The position numbers and the translations under genes are program-made. Source: a virus. Taken from it: a stretch of 64,000 nucleotides of DNA. The stretch covers positions 23,222 through 87,221 of the IMG/VR virus record IMGVR_UViG_3300036795_000108; one strand, written 5' to 3'. The notes under the pieces are model-generated. The model was not told where the DNA came from and searched no databases. It saw nothing but the letters and a program-made list of their open reading frames with translations. This document shows, one piece after another, positions 35,324 to 44,181 of the stretch; within the stretch, counting starts at the first letter, position 1, and every line of letters starts with the position of its first letter.

Positions 35324-36007
35324 TCAGCGACGTACGTCGTGCGGCAATTCGATCATCGGCGCGCGTCGGGCAATAACGGGCGCTAGGCGCTCCATTGGAT
35401 TGATCGACTCTAGGTAAACGGCGGTAGTCGTCAGATCGGCGTGTCCAAGAACAGCTTGGATCGTCAGTAGGTCAGCACCCTCGCGACGTAACTCCACGGA
35501 GAGCCCGTGGCGCAGAGCGTGGGGATGGGCCCGTTTACCAAGATGCGCACGCTGACCCGCGTCTCGCATCTGCCGCCGCAGATCGCAGTCCCACCACTTC
35601 GCGCCAGCAGTCAACCCCATCACAACCGGCAACAGGTATCCAGGCGCGAGGTCGCGACGAACGCGGAGCCACTGCTCAAGCTCGTCCCAGCCCCACGCGT
35701 CCATCCCGACAAGACGGCTGCGGTCACCCTTCCCATGCCGGATCAGGATGGTGCCCTGTTCAGGATCAAGATCGCGTTCGGTGAGATCCAGCAGCTCGCT
35801 GACACGCATCCCGGTCCGGTACATGACGATGATTGCAGCGCGAAGACGCGCGGCCATCACCTCGTAGGTCGCACCGGGTTTCTGCGGCACGCACTCGCTA
35901 AGAAGCGCGACGACATCGGTGAGCAGCAGCGGCTCTAGGGGATACTTGCGACGGTGAGCGCGGTCTCGTCGTGAGCCACGCATACGAGTAGGCTGCGTTC
36001 TGTCCAT
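35324..36007 (-). CDS. tyrosine recombinase (integrase family)
   Basis: A 227-aa protein with GGAGTCTCTC before ATG 36007. Catalytic pattern: Arg in YRTGMRVSELLDL, Lys in HGKGDRSRL, HALRHGLSVEL (H-x-x-R-H), GHADLTTTAVYLE (His and Tyr). It lacks a long N-terminal core-binding domain, so it is close to a minimal catalytic domain with a short helical lead. It lies inside the structural region between tailspike and capsid genes. It could act as integrase, excise a cassette, or invert or resolve DNA; no xis or repressor was recognised nearby. Confidence 0.85.
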   Translation of the reverse strand: MDRTQPTRMRGSRRDRAHRRKYPLEPLLLTDVVALLSECVPQKPGATYEVMAARLRAAIIVMYRTGMRVSELLDLTERDLDPEQGTILIRHGKGDRSRLVGMDAWGWDELEQWLRVRRDLAPGYLLPVVMGLTAGAKWWDCDLRRQMRDAGQRAHLGKRAHPHALRHGLSVELRREGADLLTIQAVLGHADLTTTAVYLESINPMERLAPVIARRAPMIELPHDVRR

Positions 36008-36090
36008 GAGAGACTCCGTTCTCGTGGGCCATGACCCTGGGCGGTTCCTGCCGCGCCGGGGTCGCTTATTGAGGTCTTTCAGGCTAGGGA

Positions 36091-36169
36091 ACGCAAGGGT
36101 GAATCGGTACTAGACCTTCGTCTAGTCCTCTACCGGTTCTCACGCAAGCTGGGACGAGACTTACTTGCG
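36091..36169. other. attP-like site: palindromic core between CGCAAG repeats
   Basis: Upstream of the recombinase. A 7-bp inverted repeat with a 4-base centre (ACTAGAC cttc GTCTAGT, 36109-36126) is bracketed by GGTA and TACC and flanked by direct ACGCAAG copies (36091-36097 and 36142-36148), with an inverted CTTGCG at 36164-36169. Core plus arm layout suits a tyrosine recombinase. It could instead be an operator or a terminator hairpin, but it has no U-tract. Confidence 0.45.
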
Positions 36170-38788
36170 CGCTGGCGCGAAGGTGATCGTGGGCGCAGCC
36201 GTGTAGGTGATCGCATACCAGTCCCCGGCCTCAATGTCGATCACGGTGCCGGGGAACGTGCCCGAAGACTGGGTGAGGATGTTGAAGATGTGGGAGTCGT
36301 CGCGGCTGAAGTTGATCGCGGTACCGGTGCCCCCGCTGATGTAAAGCTTGCCGGGCAAGCCCTCCGCATGCTGCTGGTAGGTCGTAGAGGCTGGCGCGGT
36401 GATCGTGTACGGGGCGATCGGATAGACGCCGCCCTGGGGGATGAAACCGCCATCGTGGAAGATCTTGCCGATGTAGTTAGCTGCGTTCACATACGCTGGC
36501 GAGCTGCTGCCCTCGATCTCTGAGAAGTTCGCATTGGAGATCCGGAGGCGAAGCGAAATGACCGTGAAGCTGTTGCTGAGATGCCACGCATACGGCCCCG
36601 TCTCGCCGTAGAGGCTTGGCTTGAAGCTGTCGATCTCACCCTCGGTGATCGTGTTGCTCGCCGTGGAGAAGTCGATCCCGGAGATGGAATGCGTCGAGGC
36701 GCCGCGCAGGTTGAATCCGGGCCGGATGTCCTTCCAGCCATCGAGGTGAAAGGTGCCGGTCCCGAGCCCGATGCCCGCGATACCCGCCGTGGTGTTCCCG
36801 TTTGTGTCGCCGGTGATCGTGGTGCGCACGTTCTTGAAGCACAGGCGGCTGACGACCGAGGACTCGCCGGCGTTCATGCTCGCGCCGATGTAGATCGCGC
36901 GGATGGTGGTCGCGGCCGCGGACAGGCTGATCGCAGGCGCCTCGACCTCGAAGTCGTCGATCTCCAGGCGGTGAACCGCGGTGGTCAGCACGCTGATCGC
37001 CCGGATCGAGTTCAGGTCGGGGCAGAGGCTCGTATGGGTGGACTGCGCGATCCGTACTCGGTGAAGCGGACAGCCGCCACCCTCGCCGGACAGCTTGATG
37101 CCGACCGGTGTGCTGGTGAGCGTGCCCTGGTAGGTGTAGCGGGTGCGGTGCTTCTCGATGCGCGTGTACTGGGGCGCTATCGGCCAGGAGAATGAGTTGA
37201 TGTAAACGCCGCAGTCGTTGATCGCGTCCACAGAGTCGCAGCCGTAGATGAGACCGTAGGAGTGCCCGTCGAGCTCGTACGCGTCATCGACAGCGCCGTG
37301 GGGGACACGGCAGCGGATGCACCCCATGCGACCGCCGTAGCCGCGCGCGCCGAACTGGAAGCCCGCGCCGCGCGCGTAGCTGGTGGGAATGTTGGCATGC
37401 TGCGGGTCGACGTCATGCTCGCAGTCGATCGCCCAGATCTTGTCGCAGAAGCAGTTGATCGCGAACGCTGGACCTTGAAGACCACCGGCGGTCCAACCGG
37501 TGCCCGCGTCCGTGAAGGTAGTCGCCGTGGACGCCACGGCCTGGTTCTCGGTGTACCAACCGGGTGTCGCGCCCTTGTAGATGATGATGCTCGAGATGCT
37601 CGACCCACCGGGGATCGCCCATGAGAGGCTGGCCTGCAGGTTGGAGCCGCTCATGAGACAGAACGCCTCGGCAGACGGGTAGCAAGGATGGCCGGTGCTG
37701 TCGAGCGCGACGAGGCGGTAGTAGGCGTAGCCGACCGAGTTGCCAGTCCCGGACGACGCACTCGCCGCGAGGCTCGTGAGCTGGTTGGTAGTTCCCGTCT
37801 GGATGGCCTGGCCGCCGCCGGCTGAGACGAGCATCCCGGTATCGCCGCCGCCGAAATTGCAGTGCTGCGCGTTGATGTTCGTCAGGATCGAGCGGAGCGC
37901 CTCGCCGTAGTTGTGGTGGCGACAGACGATCGAGATGGCGGCGCGTGCAGAGTTGGCCTGCGTGTAGTCGCCGGTTGAAACGACCGAGGGAGTGTTCTCA
38001 GTGATGACATCGTTGAACGTGATCCGGTCGCCGTTGACGTAGTAGCGCTGCGTGCCGCCCTCGCTGGCGCCCAGGACGACTGCGTCCTTACTCTGCACGT
38101 TGTTAGCGTCGACGGTGAAGCCCCGGAATGCGAGACGCGAGAACAGGTCCGAGCAGGTCAGCGTCGCGCCGGTGACCGAGGTCGTCGCAGGCGCAGAGAG
38201 CGTCCAGGAGGTCGTCCCGGCACCGGAGAGGAGCGTCGTGCCGAGCGGGATATCCGGATGGGTGACGAGCATCCCGTTCTGAAAGTTCGTCTGTGAGCCC
38301 GCGGTGACGGTTACCGCGGTCGAGCCCGCTGCGGTCGTCGCGGTGACAGAGCTGCTCTGGATCTGCTGGGCGCTGAAATCGAATGCGCGCGGTGTGTTGG
38401 TCGAGAGCTTGATCCGGGTGGCGTGGCTCCCCTTGCCTTCGACCGTGAGCGGACAGTTGCGCGGCACCTGCAGGCCACCGGCCGTACTGCTATTCAGGTA
38501 GCAGATGCCTTGCGACAGCTCGATGCCCTGCGGCATTCCATTGCTGGCGTAGTTCGTTGCGGCCTGGTTGATCGCGGCCTGGACTGCGGCGGTGTCGTCG
38601 GTGGTGTTGTCGAACTTCGCGCCCCATGCCTTCGTGCTGATGAGCGGCATGTCGGCATAGCCGGCGGTGCCATCGGATCGGATGACCTTGGCCTGATTCG
38701 CGACAGCGCTGTATACGCTCCCGGCTCCCCCCACGAGATCCACCGAATCCGGTAGGTTTCCTCCGCCTGTTGCAACCCTGACGGTCAT
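36161..38788 (-). CDS. right-handed beta-helix tailspike (pectate-lyase-3-like)
   Basis: An 875-aa protein with GGGGGAG before ATG 38788. AWGAKFDNTTDDTAAVQAAI at residues 53-72 is the classic entry motif of phage pectate-lyase-3-type spikes, followed by turns of Val/Ile/Asn-rich repeats (AFRGFTVDANNVQSKDAVVL, FEVEAPAISLSAAATTIRAI). The last 90 residues form a separate beta domain. Such spikes cleave or bind host surface polysaccharide. No catalytic pair can be assigned by eye. Confidence 0.75.
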   Translation of the reverse strand: MTVRVATGGGNLPDSVDLVGGAGSVYSAVANQAKVIRSDGTAGYADMPLISTKAWGAKFDNTTDDTAAVQAAINQAATNYASNGMPQGIELSQGICYLNSSTAGGLQVPRNCPLTVEGKGSHATRIKLSTNTPRAFDFSAQQIQSSSVTATTAAGSTAVTVTAGSQTNFQNGMLVTHPDIPLGTTLLSGAGTTSWTLSAPATTSVTGATLTCSDLFSRLAFRGFTVDANNVQSKDAVVLGASEGGTQRYYVNGDRITFNDVITENTPSVVSTGDYTQANSARAAISIVCRHHNYGEALRSILTNINAQHCNFGGGDTGMLVSAGGGQAIQTGTTNQLTSLAASASSGTGNSVGYAYYRLVALDSTGHPCYPSAEAFCLMSGSNLQASLSWAIPGGSSISSIIIYKGATPGWYTENQAVASTATTFTDAGTGWTAGGLQGPAFAINCFCDKIWAIDCEHDVDPQHANIPTSYARGAGFQFGARGYGGRMGCIRCRVPHGAVDDAYELDGHSYGLIYGCDSVDAINDCGVYINSFSWPIAPQYTRIEKHRTRYTYQGTLTSTPVGIKLSGEGGGCPLHRVRIAQSTHTSLCPDLNSIRAISVLTTAVHRLEIDDFEVEAPAISLSAAATTIRAIYIGASMNAGESSVVSRLCFKNVRTTITGDTNGNTTAGIAGIGLGTGTFHLDGWKDIRPGFNLRGASTHSISGIDFSTASNTITEGEIDSFKPSLYGETGPYAWHLSNSFTVISLRLRISNANFSEIEGSSSPAYVNAANYIGKIFHDGGFIPQGGVYPIAPYTITAPASTTYQQHAEGLPGKLYISGGTGTAINFSRDDSHIFNILTQSSGTFPGTVIDIEAGDWYAITYTAAPTITFAPARK

Positions 38789-38811
38789 CTAACTCCCCCA
38801 GTACGCATTCA

Positions 38812-41019
38812 TCAGTAGGTGCTCAGGGCGGGCATTTCCACCTTCGTGGCCGTGACGGGCAGCGTGACCGATGACGCTGGGGTCAGCGACGGCGCCGACA
38901 CACCGCCGGCGCCGGGCACGTTCTCCATGATGTACGTCCCGGTCGCCGAGGACGAAACGATCCCGATGTAGTAGAGCCCCGACGAGAGGGCCTGTGAAGC
39001 GGAGAACGCGACGAACTGGGCGCCGTACGTGCCCGCCTGAGCTGTGCTGGCGCTGGACCCGAGCAGGTTGCCGCCCGCGTCACGGATCGTCACCACGATG
39101 TTCCCGTTGACGGTGCCCTCGTTATAGAAGCACAGCCCGGTGAGCGTGAGCCTTAGCGGGATCTGGAGAGGCGCGAGATACTCCTCGTTCGCCGCCAGGA
39201 TGGTCGACCCGTACGGCCCGAAGCCCACGGGCTTGAACAGGGTGGTCGACGTAGCCGGGACGGGCACGTAGTTGAACGAGTCCCGGAAGACGGCGGCCGC
39301 GGGCTTGGCGGTGACCTGGTCGTTGTGGTAGAGGCCCCAGTTATCGGCCGTGACGGTGGTGTCCGTGCCGCTGTCGTACTCGCAGAAGACGAAGGCGCGC
39401 TCGACGTAGGGGATCTCGCGCATCCGCTGGAAGGCGTGGCTGATGTAGGCGGCCTGCAGCGCCTCGGTGACGGCAGCGGTGCCAGTTCCCGTGGCCTGCC
39501 CCCACTCGTTGAGCCATATCGGCTTGTCGCCGTCCCCGTTGGTGGCCATGAGCGCCTGGATCGCCGAGATGCGAGTCCAGCCGTTCGTCAAGGTCTCCGA
39601 TCCGGCGAGCGGGTCGTTCCCGTTGCCGTAGGAGTGATAGGCCAGCACGTCGAAGTAGCCCTGCGCGCCGGCGGCGTACACCTCCGTCAGCCAGTACGTG
39701 TCGAGGTTGATGCCGCTGGTGTTGCCCTCGGTTCCCCCCGGCGCGATGCCGCCCAGGAGCACGAGCGCGGTCGAGTCCGCAGCCTTGATCACCGGGTAGG
39801 CGGCCTGGAGCAGCGACACGTACGTCGCATAGCCCGTGTTGTCGGAGAACATGACCGAGTTGTTCGGCTCGTTCTCGATCTCCCACCAGTGACAGCCGTA
39901 CTTGCCGCGGTCCTTGTAGCGGCCCACGCAGGCGCTCGCAAAGCTGGCGTAGTCCGCGGGGTCCGTCGGCGGCACGTTCCAAGACTCGCTGCCGTTCGCC
40001 CAGCCGGGGCAGAAGCACAAGAGGAACTGCACGCGAAGGCCCTGGGCGTCGGCCGCGTCGTAGATCGCGTCGGCCTGCGTCCAGGTGAAGGAGCTGCCGT
40101 TGGTTGGCTGCACCTGATCCCACTTCAACGCCACACGGACCGCGTCCGCGCCGAGACTCGCGATCAACGCCATGTCGGTCGCAAGCTCCTCCGTCGTCAT
40201 CGTCCACTGGGAGGAGTCGGTGGCGATCCCGAGCCCCTGCCTATGGATGGGAAGTAGCGACGAGACCGAGGCGGTGCTCAGAGCCGATGCGGCGAGGCCG
40301 CCAAGATCGGTGGCTTCGACGCCCGTGTCGATGATCGCGTCCTTGGTAACCGAGTCGTCGTCGGCGCCACCGAGGCCACCCAGCGCCTGGACGTCAATAT
40401 TCGTCCCGTCGGTGCATGCGATCAGCACCTGAGTCGTCGTCCCGGCCATCGTCGGGATCGCCACGGCCTCTGAGTCCGTGCCGTCCGACACCGTCAACGT
40501 GCGGCCACCCGTGCTGTCCTGCGTCAACGTGAACAGCGCCTGATACCCGGCGGCGATCGGGTCGACGGTGATCGTGAGGTCCGCGTCCAGCGTCCCGTGG
40601 ATCATCTGCTGTTTCGCACCGGAGAACTCAAGCGTGTACGCCGACCCCATGTTCCCCGGCGTGGCCTGGGACCCGGTGAGTATCGAAGCCGGGATCTCAC
40701 CCGGACCCCCAGCGCCCGGCAATGTGATATCCGCTGCTGCGACCGGATCCGCGGGCTGGCGCTGACTCGCGGTCGAGTCATACAGGTCGATGACCTGGCC
40801 GCTCGCGACATAGCCCGGGATACCACCCGGGTTCGCGCCGTTCGCGCCCGTCGTCAGCGGCTGAGACAGGGGTGTCGTCATCGCCGCCGACGTGTAGACC
40901 GAAACCTGCGTCGTCGTCCCGCGCTCATAGACGTACACCGAGTGGTTGTTCAGCGCGTTGCCGTTGGAATCCCAGAGCGTCCCGTTACCGAGACCCTGAA
41001 GCAGAACCGCGGACGCCAC
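38812..41019 (-). CDS. tail protein with a GH-A clan (GH39/GH5-like) glycosidase domain
   Basis: A 735-aa protein from GTG 41019 (GAGG upstream; longer frames lack a ribosome site). Residues 1-250 are fibre-like beta sequence (LWDSNGNALNNHSVYVYERG, TLTVSDGTDSEAVAIPTMAG). Residues ~255-560 form a TIM-barrel glycosidase: GADAVRVALKWDQVQPTNGS, WWEIENEPNN with general acid E384, LAYHSYGNGNDP, and WLNEWGQ with nucleophile E505. The C-terminal 150 residues form a beta-sandwich (LTLTGLCFYNEGTVNGNIVV). Probably degrades host capsule or wall polysaccharide during adsorption. Confidence 0.75.
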   Translation of the reverse strand: MASAVLLQGLGNGTLWDSNGNALNNHSVYVYERGTTTQVSVYTSAAMTTPLSQPLTTGANGANPGGIPGYVASGQVIDLYDSTASQRQPADPVAAADITLPGAGGPGEIPASILTGSQATPGNMGSAYTLEFSGAKQQMIHGTLDADLTITVDPIAAGYQALFTLTQDSTGGRTLTVSDGTDSEAVAIPTMAGTTTQVLIACTDGTNIDVQALGGLGGADDDSVTKDAIIDTGVEATDLGGLAASALSTASVSSLLPIHRQGLGIATDSSQWTMTTEELATDMALIASLGADAVRVALKWDQVQPTNGSSFTWTQADAIYDAADAQGLRVQFLLCFCPGWANGSESWNVPPTDPADYASFASACVGRYKDRGKYGCHWWEIENEPNNSVMFSDNTGYATYVSLLQAAYPVIKAADSTALVLLGGIAPGGTEGNTSGINLDTYWLTEVYAAGAQGYFDVLAYHSYGNGNDPLAGSETLTNGWTRISAIQALMATNGDGDKPIWLNEWGQATGTGTAAVTEALQAAYISHAFQRMREIPYVERAFVFCEYDSGTDTTVTADNWGLYHNDQVTAKPAAAVFRDSFNYVPVPATSTTLFKPVGFGPYGSTILAANEEYLAPLQIPLRLTLTGLCFYNEGTVNGNIVVTIRDAGGNLLGSSASTAQAGTYGAQFVAFSASQALSSGLYYIGIVSSSATGTYIMENVPGAGGVSAPSLTPASSVTLPVTATKVEMPALSTY

Positions 41020-41021
41020 GG

Positions 41022-41249
41022 CTAGTTCCTCACCCGGACCGGCGTGTAGCTGGCGAGATCCCCGTCGAAGACCTCGAAGTGCCCCGCCGTCGGCACCAGC
41101 GCCGCGTGACCACGCGCGTTGACCCACTGCACCAGCAGGCCATCGGCAACGTAGTGCGGGCGGTCCAGCAGGTCGCCCTCCACGACACGCTCGCCGAGAT
41201 GCCCGCCGACATACCGGACCGTCGCCGGATCCACGGAACGCACCCTCAT
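41022..41249 (-). CDS. small hypothetical protein
   Basis: A 75-aa protein (MRVRSVDPATVRYVGGHLGE), ATGA-coupled to the preceding small beta protein. Short strands, no motif recognised. It lies directly before the glycosidase tail protein. Confidence 0.55.
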   Translation of the reverse strand: MRVRSVDPATVRYVGGHLGERVVEGDLLDRPHYVADGLLVQWVNARGHAALVPTAGHFEVFDGDLASYTPVRVRN

Positions 41250-41560
41250 GCCGCACCCAGCCTCAGGACGTCCACGCGGACCGAGCCGGCAGCCGCCGCG
41301 GCCCACATATCGCTCTGTACGGGCACCAGCAGCGGTCCGGGGCTCGTGCCGGCCTTCACCTCAAACCCGGTCGAGGAGGAGACGCCTGCGGGCCCCAGGA
41401 AGATCGAGGTCGACGGATCGCGGTTGACGATCAGCACCGTCTCACCCAGCGACGAGTCGGGCGCCAGCAGCGTCGGGTCGACGGTGACGATCACCTGCTC
41501 GCTCGGAGCCGAGACGGGCGTCGGGATCGGTGCGTAGGGAAGCTCGACCCACGGCGGCAC
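41246..41560 (-). CDS. small beta protein, paralogue of the next gene upstream
   Basis: A 104-aa protein from GTG 41560. It shares with its neighbour the pattern VIVNRxxSxSxFxGPxGVSSS, TGxEVxAGT, and RVDVLxxxA, so the two genes are tandem paralogues. Ser/Thr/Val-rich beta fold; likely virion surface or decoration protein. Confidence 0.6.
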   Translation of the reverse strand: MPPWVELPYAPIPTPVSAPSEQVIVTVDPTLLAPDSSLGETVLIVNRDPSTSIFLGPAGVSSSTGFEVKAGTSPGPLLVPVQSDMWAAAAAGSVRVDVLRLGAA

Positions 41561-41561
41561 G

Positions 41562-41837
41562 CTACAGAGCCTCCACCTGCAGCACGTCAACCCGGGCCGT
41601 CCCCGAAGCCGAGACCGCCCAGACCTCTGTCTCGGGCGGCAGGGCCACCGCAGAGCCCGACAGGGGCGTTCCGGCGGTGACCTCAAGGCCCGTGGAGGAC
41701 GACACGCCCCGCGGTCCGACGAACACCGACGCGCTCGCCGCCCGGTTGACGATGACCGCGCTCTGCCCGTTAGGGATGGGGGCGATGAGCCTTGCGCCGG
41801 CCGTGGTGACAGCCACCTGGGCGGATGCGACAGCCAC
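41562..41837 (-). CDS. small beta protein, paralogue of the next gene downstream
   Basis: A 91-aa protein from GTG 41837. It contains SAVIVNRAASASVFVGPRGV and the shared SSSTG(L/F)EV(T/K)AGT motif. One base separates its stop from the paralogue's start region. Function unknown; probable structural accessory. Confidence 0.6.
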   Translation of the reverse strand: MAVASAQVAVTTAGARLIAPIPNGQSAVIVNRAASASVFVGPRGVSSSTGLEVTAGTPLSGSAVALPPETEVWAVSASGTARVDVLQVEAL

Positions 41838-41840
41838 AAC

Positions 41841-42077
41841 CTACGCCGTCCCCCGCGGGATGAGCGCCCCGCCCGTACGGAGGTCGCTTTCGGACATCGC
41901 CGCGTAGCAGTAGTCCCACACGTCGCTCCACAGCACCCCGTCGAACAGCCTCGGCTCGCCGTCATCGCCGAGAGCTTGCCGTGGGATCCGATACTCGCCC
42001 GGGTTGGCCTTGACCCGCTCGCCAGCCTCGGTGAGGCGGTTGGCGTACTCGACCGACCCCCTGACCAGAACCGTCAC
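41841..42077 (-). CDS. hypothetical head-region protein
   Basis: A 78-aa protein from GTG 42077 (GTGA overlap). MTVLVRGSVEYANRLTEAGE then GEPRLFDGVLWSDVWDYCYA. Mixed alpha/beta, no motif recognised. Confidence 0.5.
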   Translation of the reverse strand: MTVLVRGSVEYANRLTEAGERVKANPGEYRIPRQALGDDGEPRLFDGVLWSDVWDYCYAAMSESDLRTGGALIPRGTA

Positions 42078-42262
42078 GCCGCCGCCTCAGACCGATGCTC
42101 ATACAGCCAGTCGACGCCGTGCTCGACCATCACCCGGACGCACTGATCGTCGCTCATCGTGGTCGGCCGCTTGCCCGTCGCCTTGCGCCAGTCGTCGATC
42201 TCGCGCCGCGCGAGCTGCGCGTCGGTCTCGACCGGGCGCGTCGGGACGCTCGTCTCAGTCAT
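42074..42262 (-). CDS. small hypothetical head-region protein
   Basis: A 62-aa helical protein (MTETSVPTRPVETDAQLARR) whose start lies inside the end of the protease gene. Contains REIDDWRKATGKRPTTMSDD. Function unknown. Confidence 0.5.
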   Translation of the reverse strand: MTETSVPTRPVETDAQLARREIDDWRKATGKRPTTMSDDQCVRVMVEHGVDWLYEHRSEAAA

Positions 42263-44144
42263 CGGCCCACGGCGGTTTGAGATCGGAGTCGGAGAACTGT
42301 TTCGCGGCCCGGTTATAGAGGGTCGTGAGAGGCGCCTTCAACTCCGTGAGGTTGTTCGTGTTCGCACGGCTCGCGGCCGCTGAGATAGCAGCGAGCACGC
42401 ACTTGGGCTCACCATCGACGACCGAACCGATCGGGTACTTGTAATCGCCGAAGTTGTCCGACGAACCCCCCCCCTCGCACCACAAGAATCCCTGGGCGTA
42501 CTTCGCGTTCGGGGTGTCACCATCGCCGTCGCAGCCCGCCCACTTCGCCAGTGCCTTACGCGCCGCCGCGCCATCCCAACTCGTGTCGCGGTCCGCGAAG
42601 CTCCACGACGGGACCGACAGGACACCCTTGCCGTCCATGAACTGCAGGCCCTTCGGCACGTAGGTCGTCTGCTGCACCACCGGCGTCGCCTCGCCATCCA
42701 AGCTCACCTTGTCGCCCGCGACCGTGTACGGCACCGCGACAAACCGGTCCTCCGCCGCCGGCCCGTAGCAGCAGAAGTAGGCGATGTGGTTATCCAGGTC
42801 GATGTCGTCGAGATAGACCCACACCTCATCCACGTAGGACGGGGGCGTGCCGACCGTGCCGAGCATCTCCGCGCCCTGCTCTGAGAGCTGCATCGAGACG
42901 TCCGAGAGCATCGCCTTTAGCCCCGAGGCAGCCTTCCCATCCGAGGGCTTGGCCACCACGCCGGAACCCTCGCAGTCCGGGCACTCCATGTGACCCTCTC
43001 GGATCGTGCCCTTGCCGTCACACGTCGAGCAGACCACCTCACCGTCGCCTGGGTCACGCGGCTTCGCGGACTTCTTCGGGCTGTTCGGCTCCTCGTCGGC
43101 GTCCGAGTCATCGTCGCTGGTTCCGTCATCAGTCCCCTCGTCGGTGATGCCGAGGACATCCTCAAGCGCGGCCTTCGAGTCGGCGTGCGCCTTCGCCGCC
43201 GCGATCATCGACTGTGCCGCGTCCGTCAGGTGATCCTCCATCTGATCGTGCGCGGACAACGCCGACTCGATCTTCGAGCGGTTCGTCTGCGAGATCATCC
43301 GGCCGGCCTTCTCGTCCGAGACCTGCGGCGCGAGGAACTGCGTCAGGACCGCATGCTTGGCGAACGTCACATCGTCCCGATCGGCGCCGTGTTGCTCGGC
43401 CCGCTCGATCCGCAGCCACGCACCCGCCGGCGGAGGCTCCGCGCCGTCATGCGCACGCTTGAACAGGGTCGTCAACTCCTCATAGCGCCCCACCCGCGAC
43501 TCGCCGCTCATCGCCGTCAACTCCGGATCGGTCAGCGGCCACACGCCCAGAAGCTGCGCCATCTGCGAATGCGCCTTCTGGGACATCGCGATCGGCGCCC
43601 CGGTGAATGACTTCATCACCGTCTCGAAGATCGAATCGGGGTTCGCGGGAATCGACACGCACGACACCTCGAACAGCTCGACCTCCTCGATCGTGAACGT
43701 CGGACCGTCCGGGCCCATCTCCACATCACGGGTGAAGTAGCCGCCGATCGAGAACGTCTTCACGAGCCCCAAGCGGATCGCGTTGTACGCCGCCTTCTGA
43801 TAGTCCGCGGCGTCCGGCCCGGGGTTCGGGATCGTGACCGAGACGTAAAGCCCGGTCGCGTCGGTCCTAGCGGACGTGACCGTCCCGATCGGACAGTTCA
43901 TGTCGTGCTGCCACAGGCAGATTGGATTGCTGCTCAAGTAGCCCGGCAGCGACGCGTCGAACGCTCCCTTGGCGACGGATTCTCCATCGCGATCAACGCC
44001 CCACGAGCTGGCATACCCACTCAAAACCAGGTCACCCGAACCCCCACCGTCCAGTTCTACCGACGGCGCCTTGGTAAACGCGACATCCAGAAAGAGCTTC
44101 TCCCGGGTGCGGTTCCGAGCCGGGGCAGACCTCGTGGCGCTCAC
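42255..44144 (-). CDS. multidomain prohead protease with DnaJ-type zinc motif
   Basis: A 629-aa protein from GTG 44144. Residues ~15-185 are the HK97 prohead protease (S78): SGYASSWGVDRDGESVAKGA, LWQHD (His), VKTFSIGGYF (Ser) and FEVSCVSIPANPDS. Two CxxCxGxG units (CSTCDGKG, CPDCEGSG) near residue 365-390 match DnaJ-type zinc centres. The C-terminal 120 residues (SWDGAAARKALAKWAGC, NAKYAQGFLWCEG, GDYKYPIGSVVDGEP) follow a region often appended to phage proteases. Cleaves the capsid delta domain during maturation; roles of the extra domains are unknown. Confidence 0.85.
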   Translation of the reverse strand: MSATRSAPARNRTREKLFLDVAFTKAPSVELDGGGSGDLVLSGYASSWGVDRDGESVAKGAFDASLPGYLSSNPICLWQHDMNCPIGTVTSARTDATGLYVSVTIPNPGPDAADYQKAAYNAIRLGLVKTFSIGGYFTRDVEMGPDGPTFTIEEVELFEVSCVSIPANPDSIFETVMKSFTGAPIAMSQKAHSQMAQLLGVWPLTDPELTAMSGESRVGRYEELTTLFKRAHDGAEPPPAGAWLRIERAEQHGADRDDVTFAKHAVLTQFLAPQVSDEKAGRMISQTNRSKIESALSAHDQMEDHLTDAAQSMIAAAKAHADSKAALEDVLGITDEGTDDGTSDDDSDADEEPNSPKKSAKPRDPGDGEVVCSTCDGKGTIREGHMECPDCEGSGVVAKPSDGKAASGLKAMLSDVSMQLSEQGAEMLGTVGTPPSYVDEVWVYLDDIDLDNHIAYFCCYGPAAEDRFVAVPYTVAGDKVSLDGEATPVVQQTTYVPKGLQFMDGKGVLSVPSWSFADRDTSWDGAAARKALAKWAGCDGDGDTPNAKYAQGFLWCEGGGSSDNFGDYKYPIGSVVDGEPKCVLAAISAAASRANTNNLTELKAPLTTLYNRAAKQFSDSDLKPPWADD

Positions 44145-44181
44145 CCGCGAAACGCTACATGAGCGTGCAGGCGCCGCTGGA

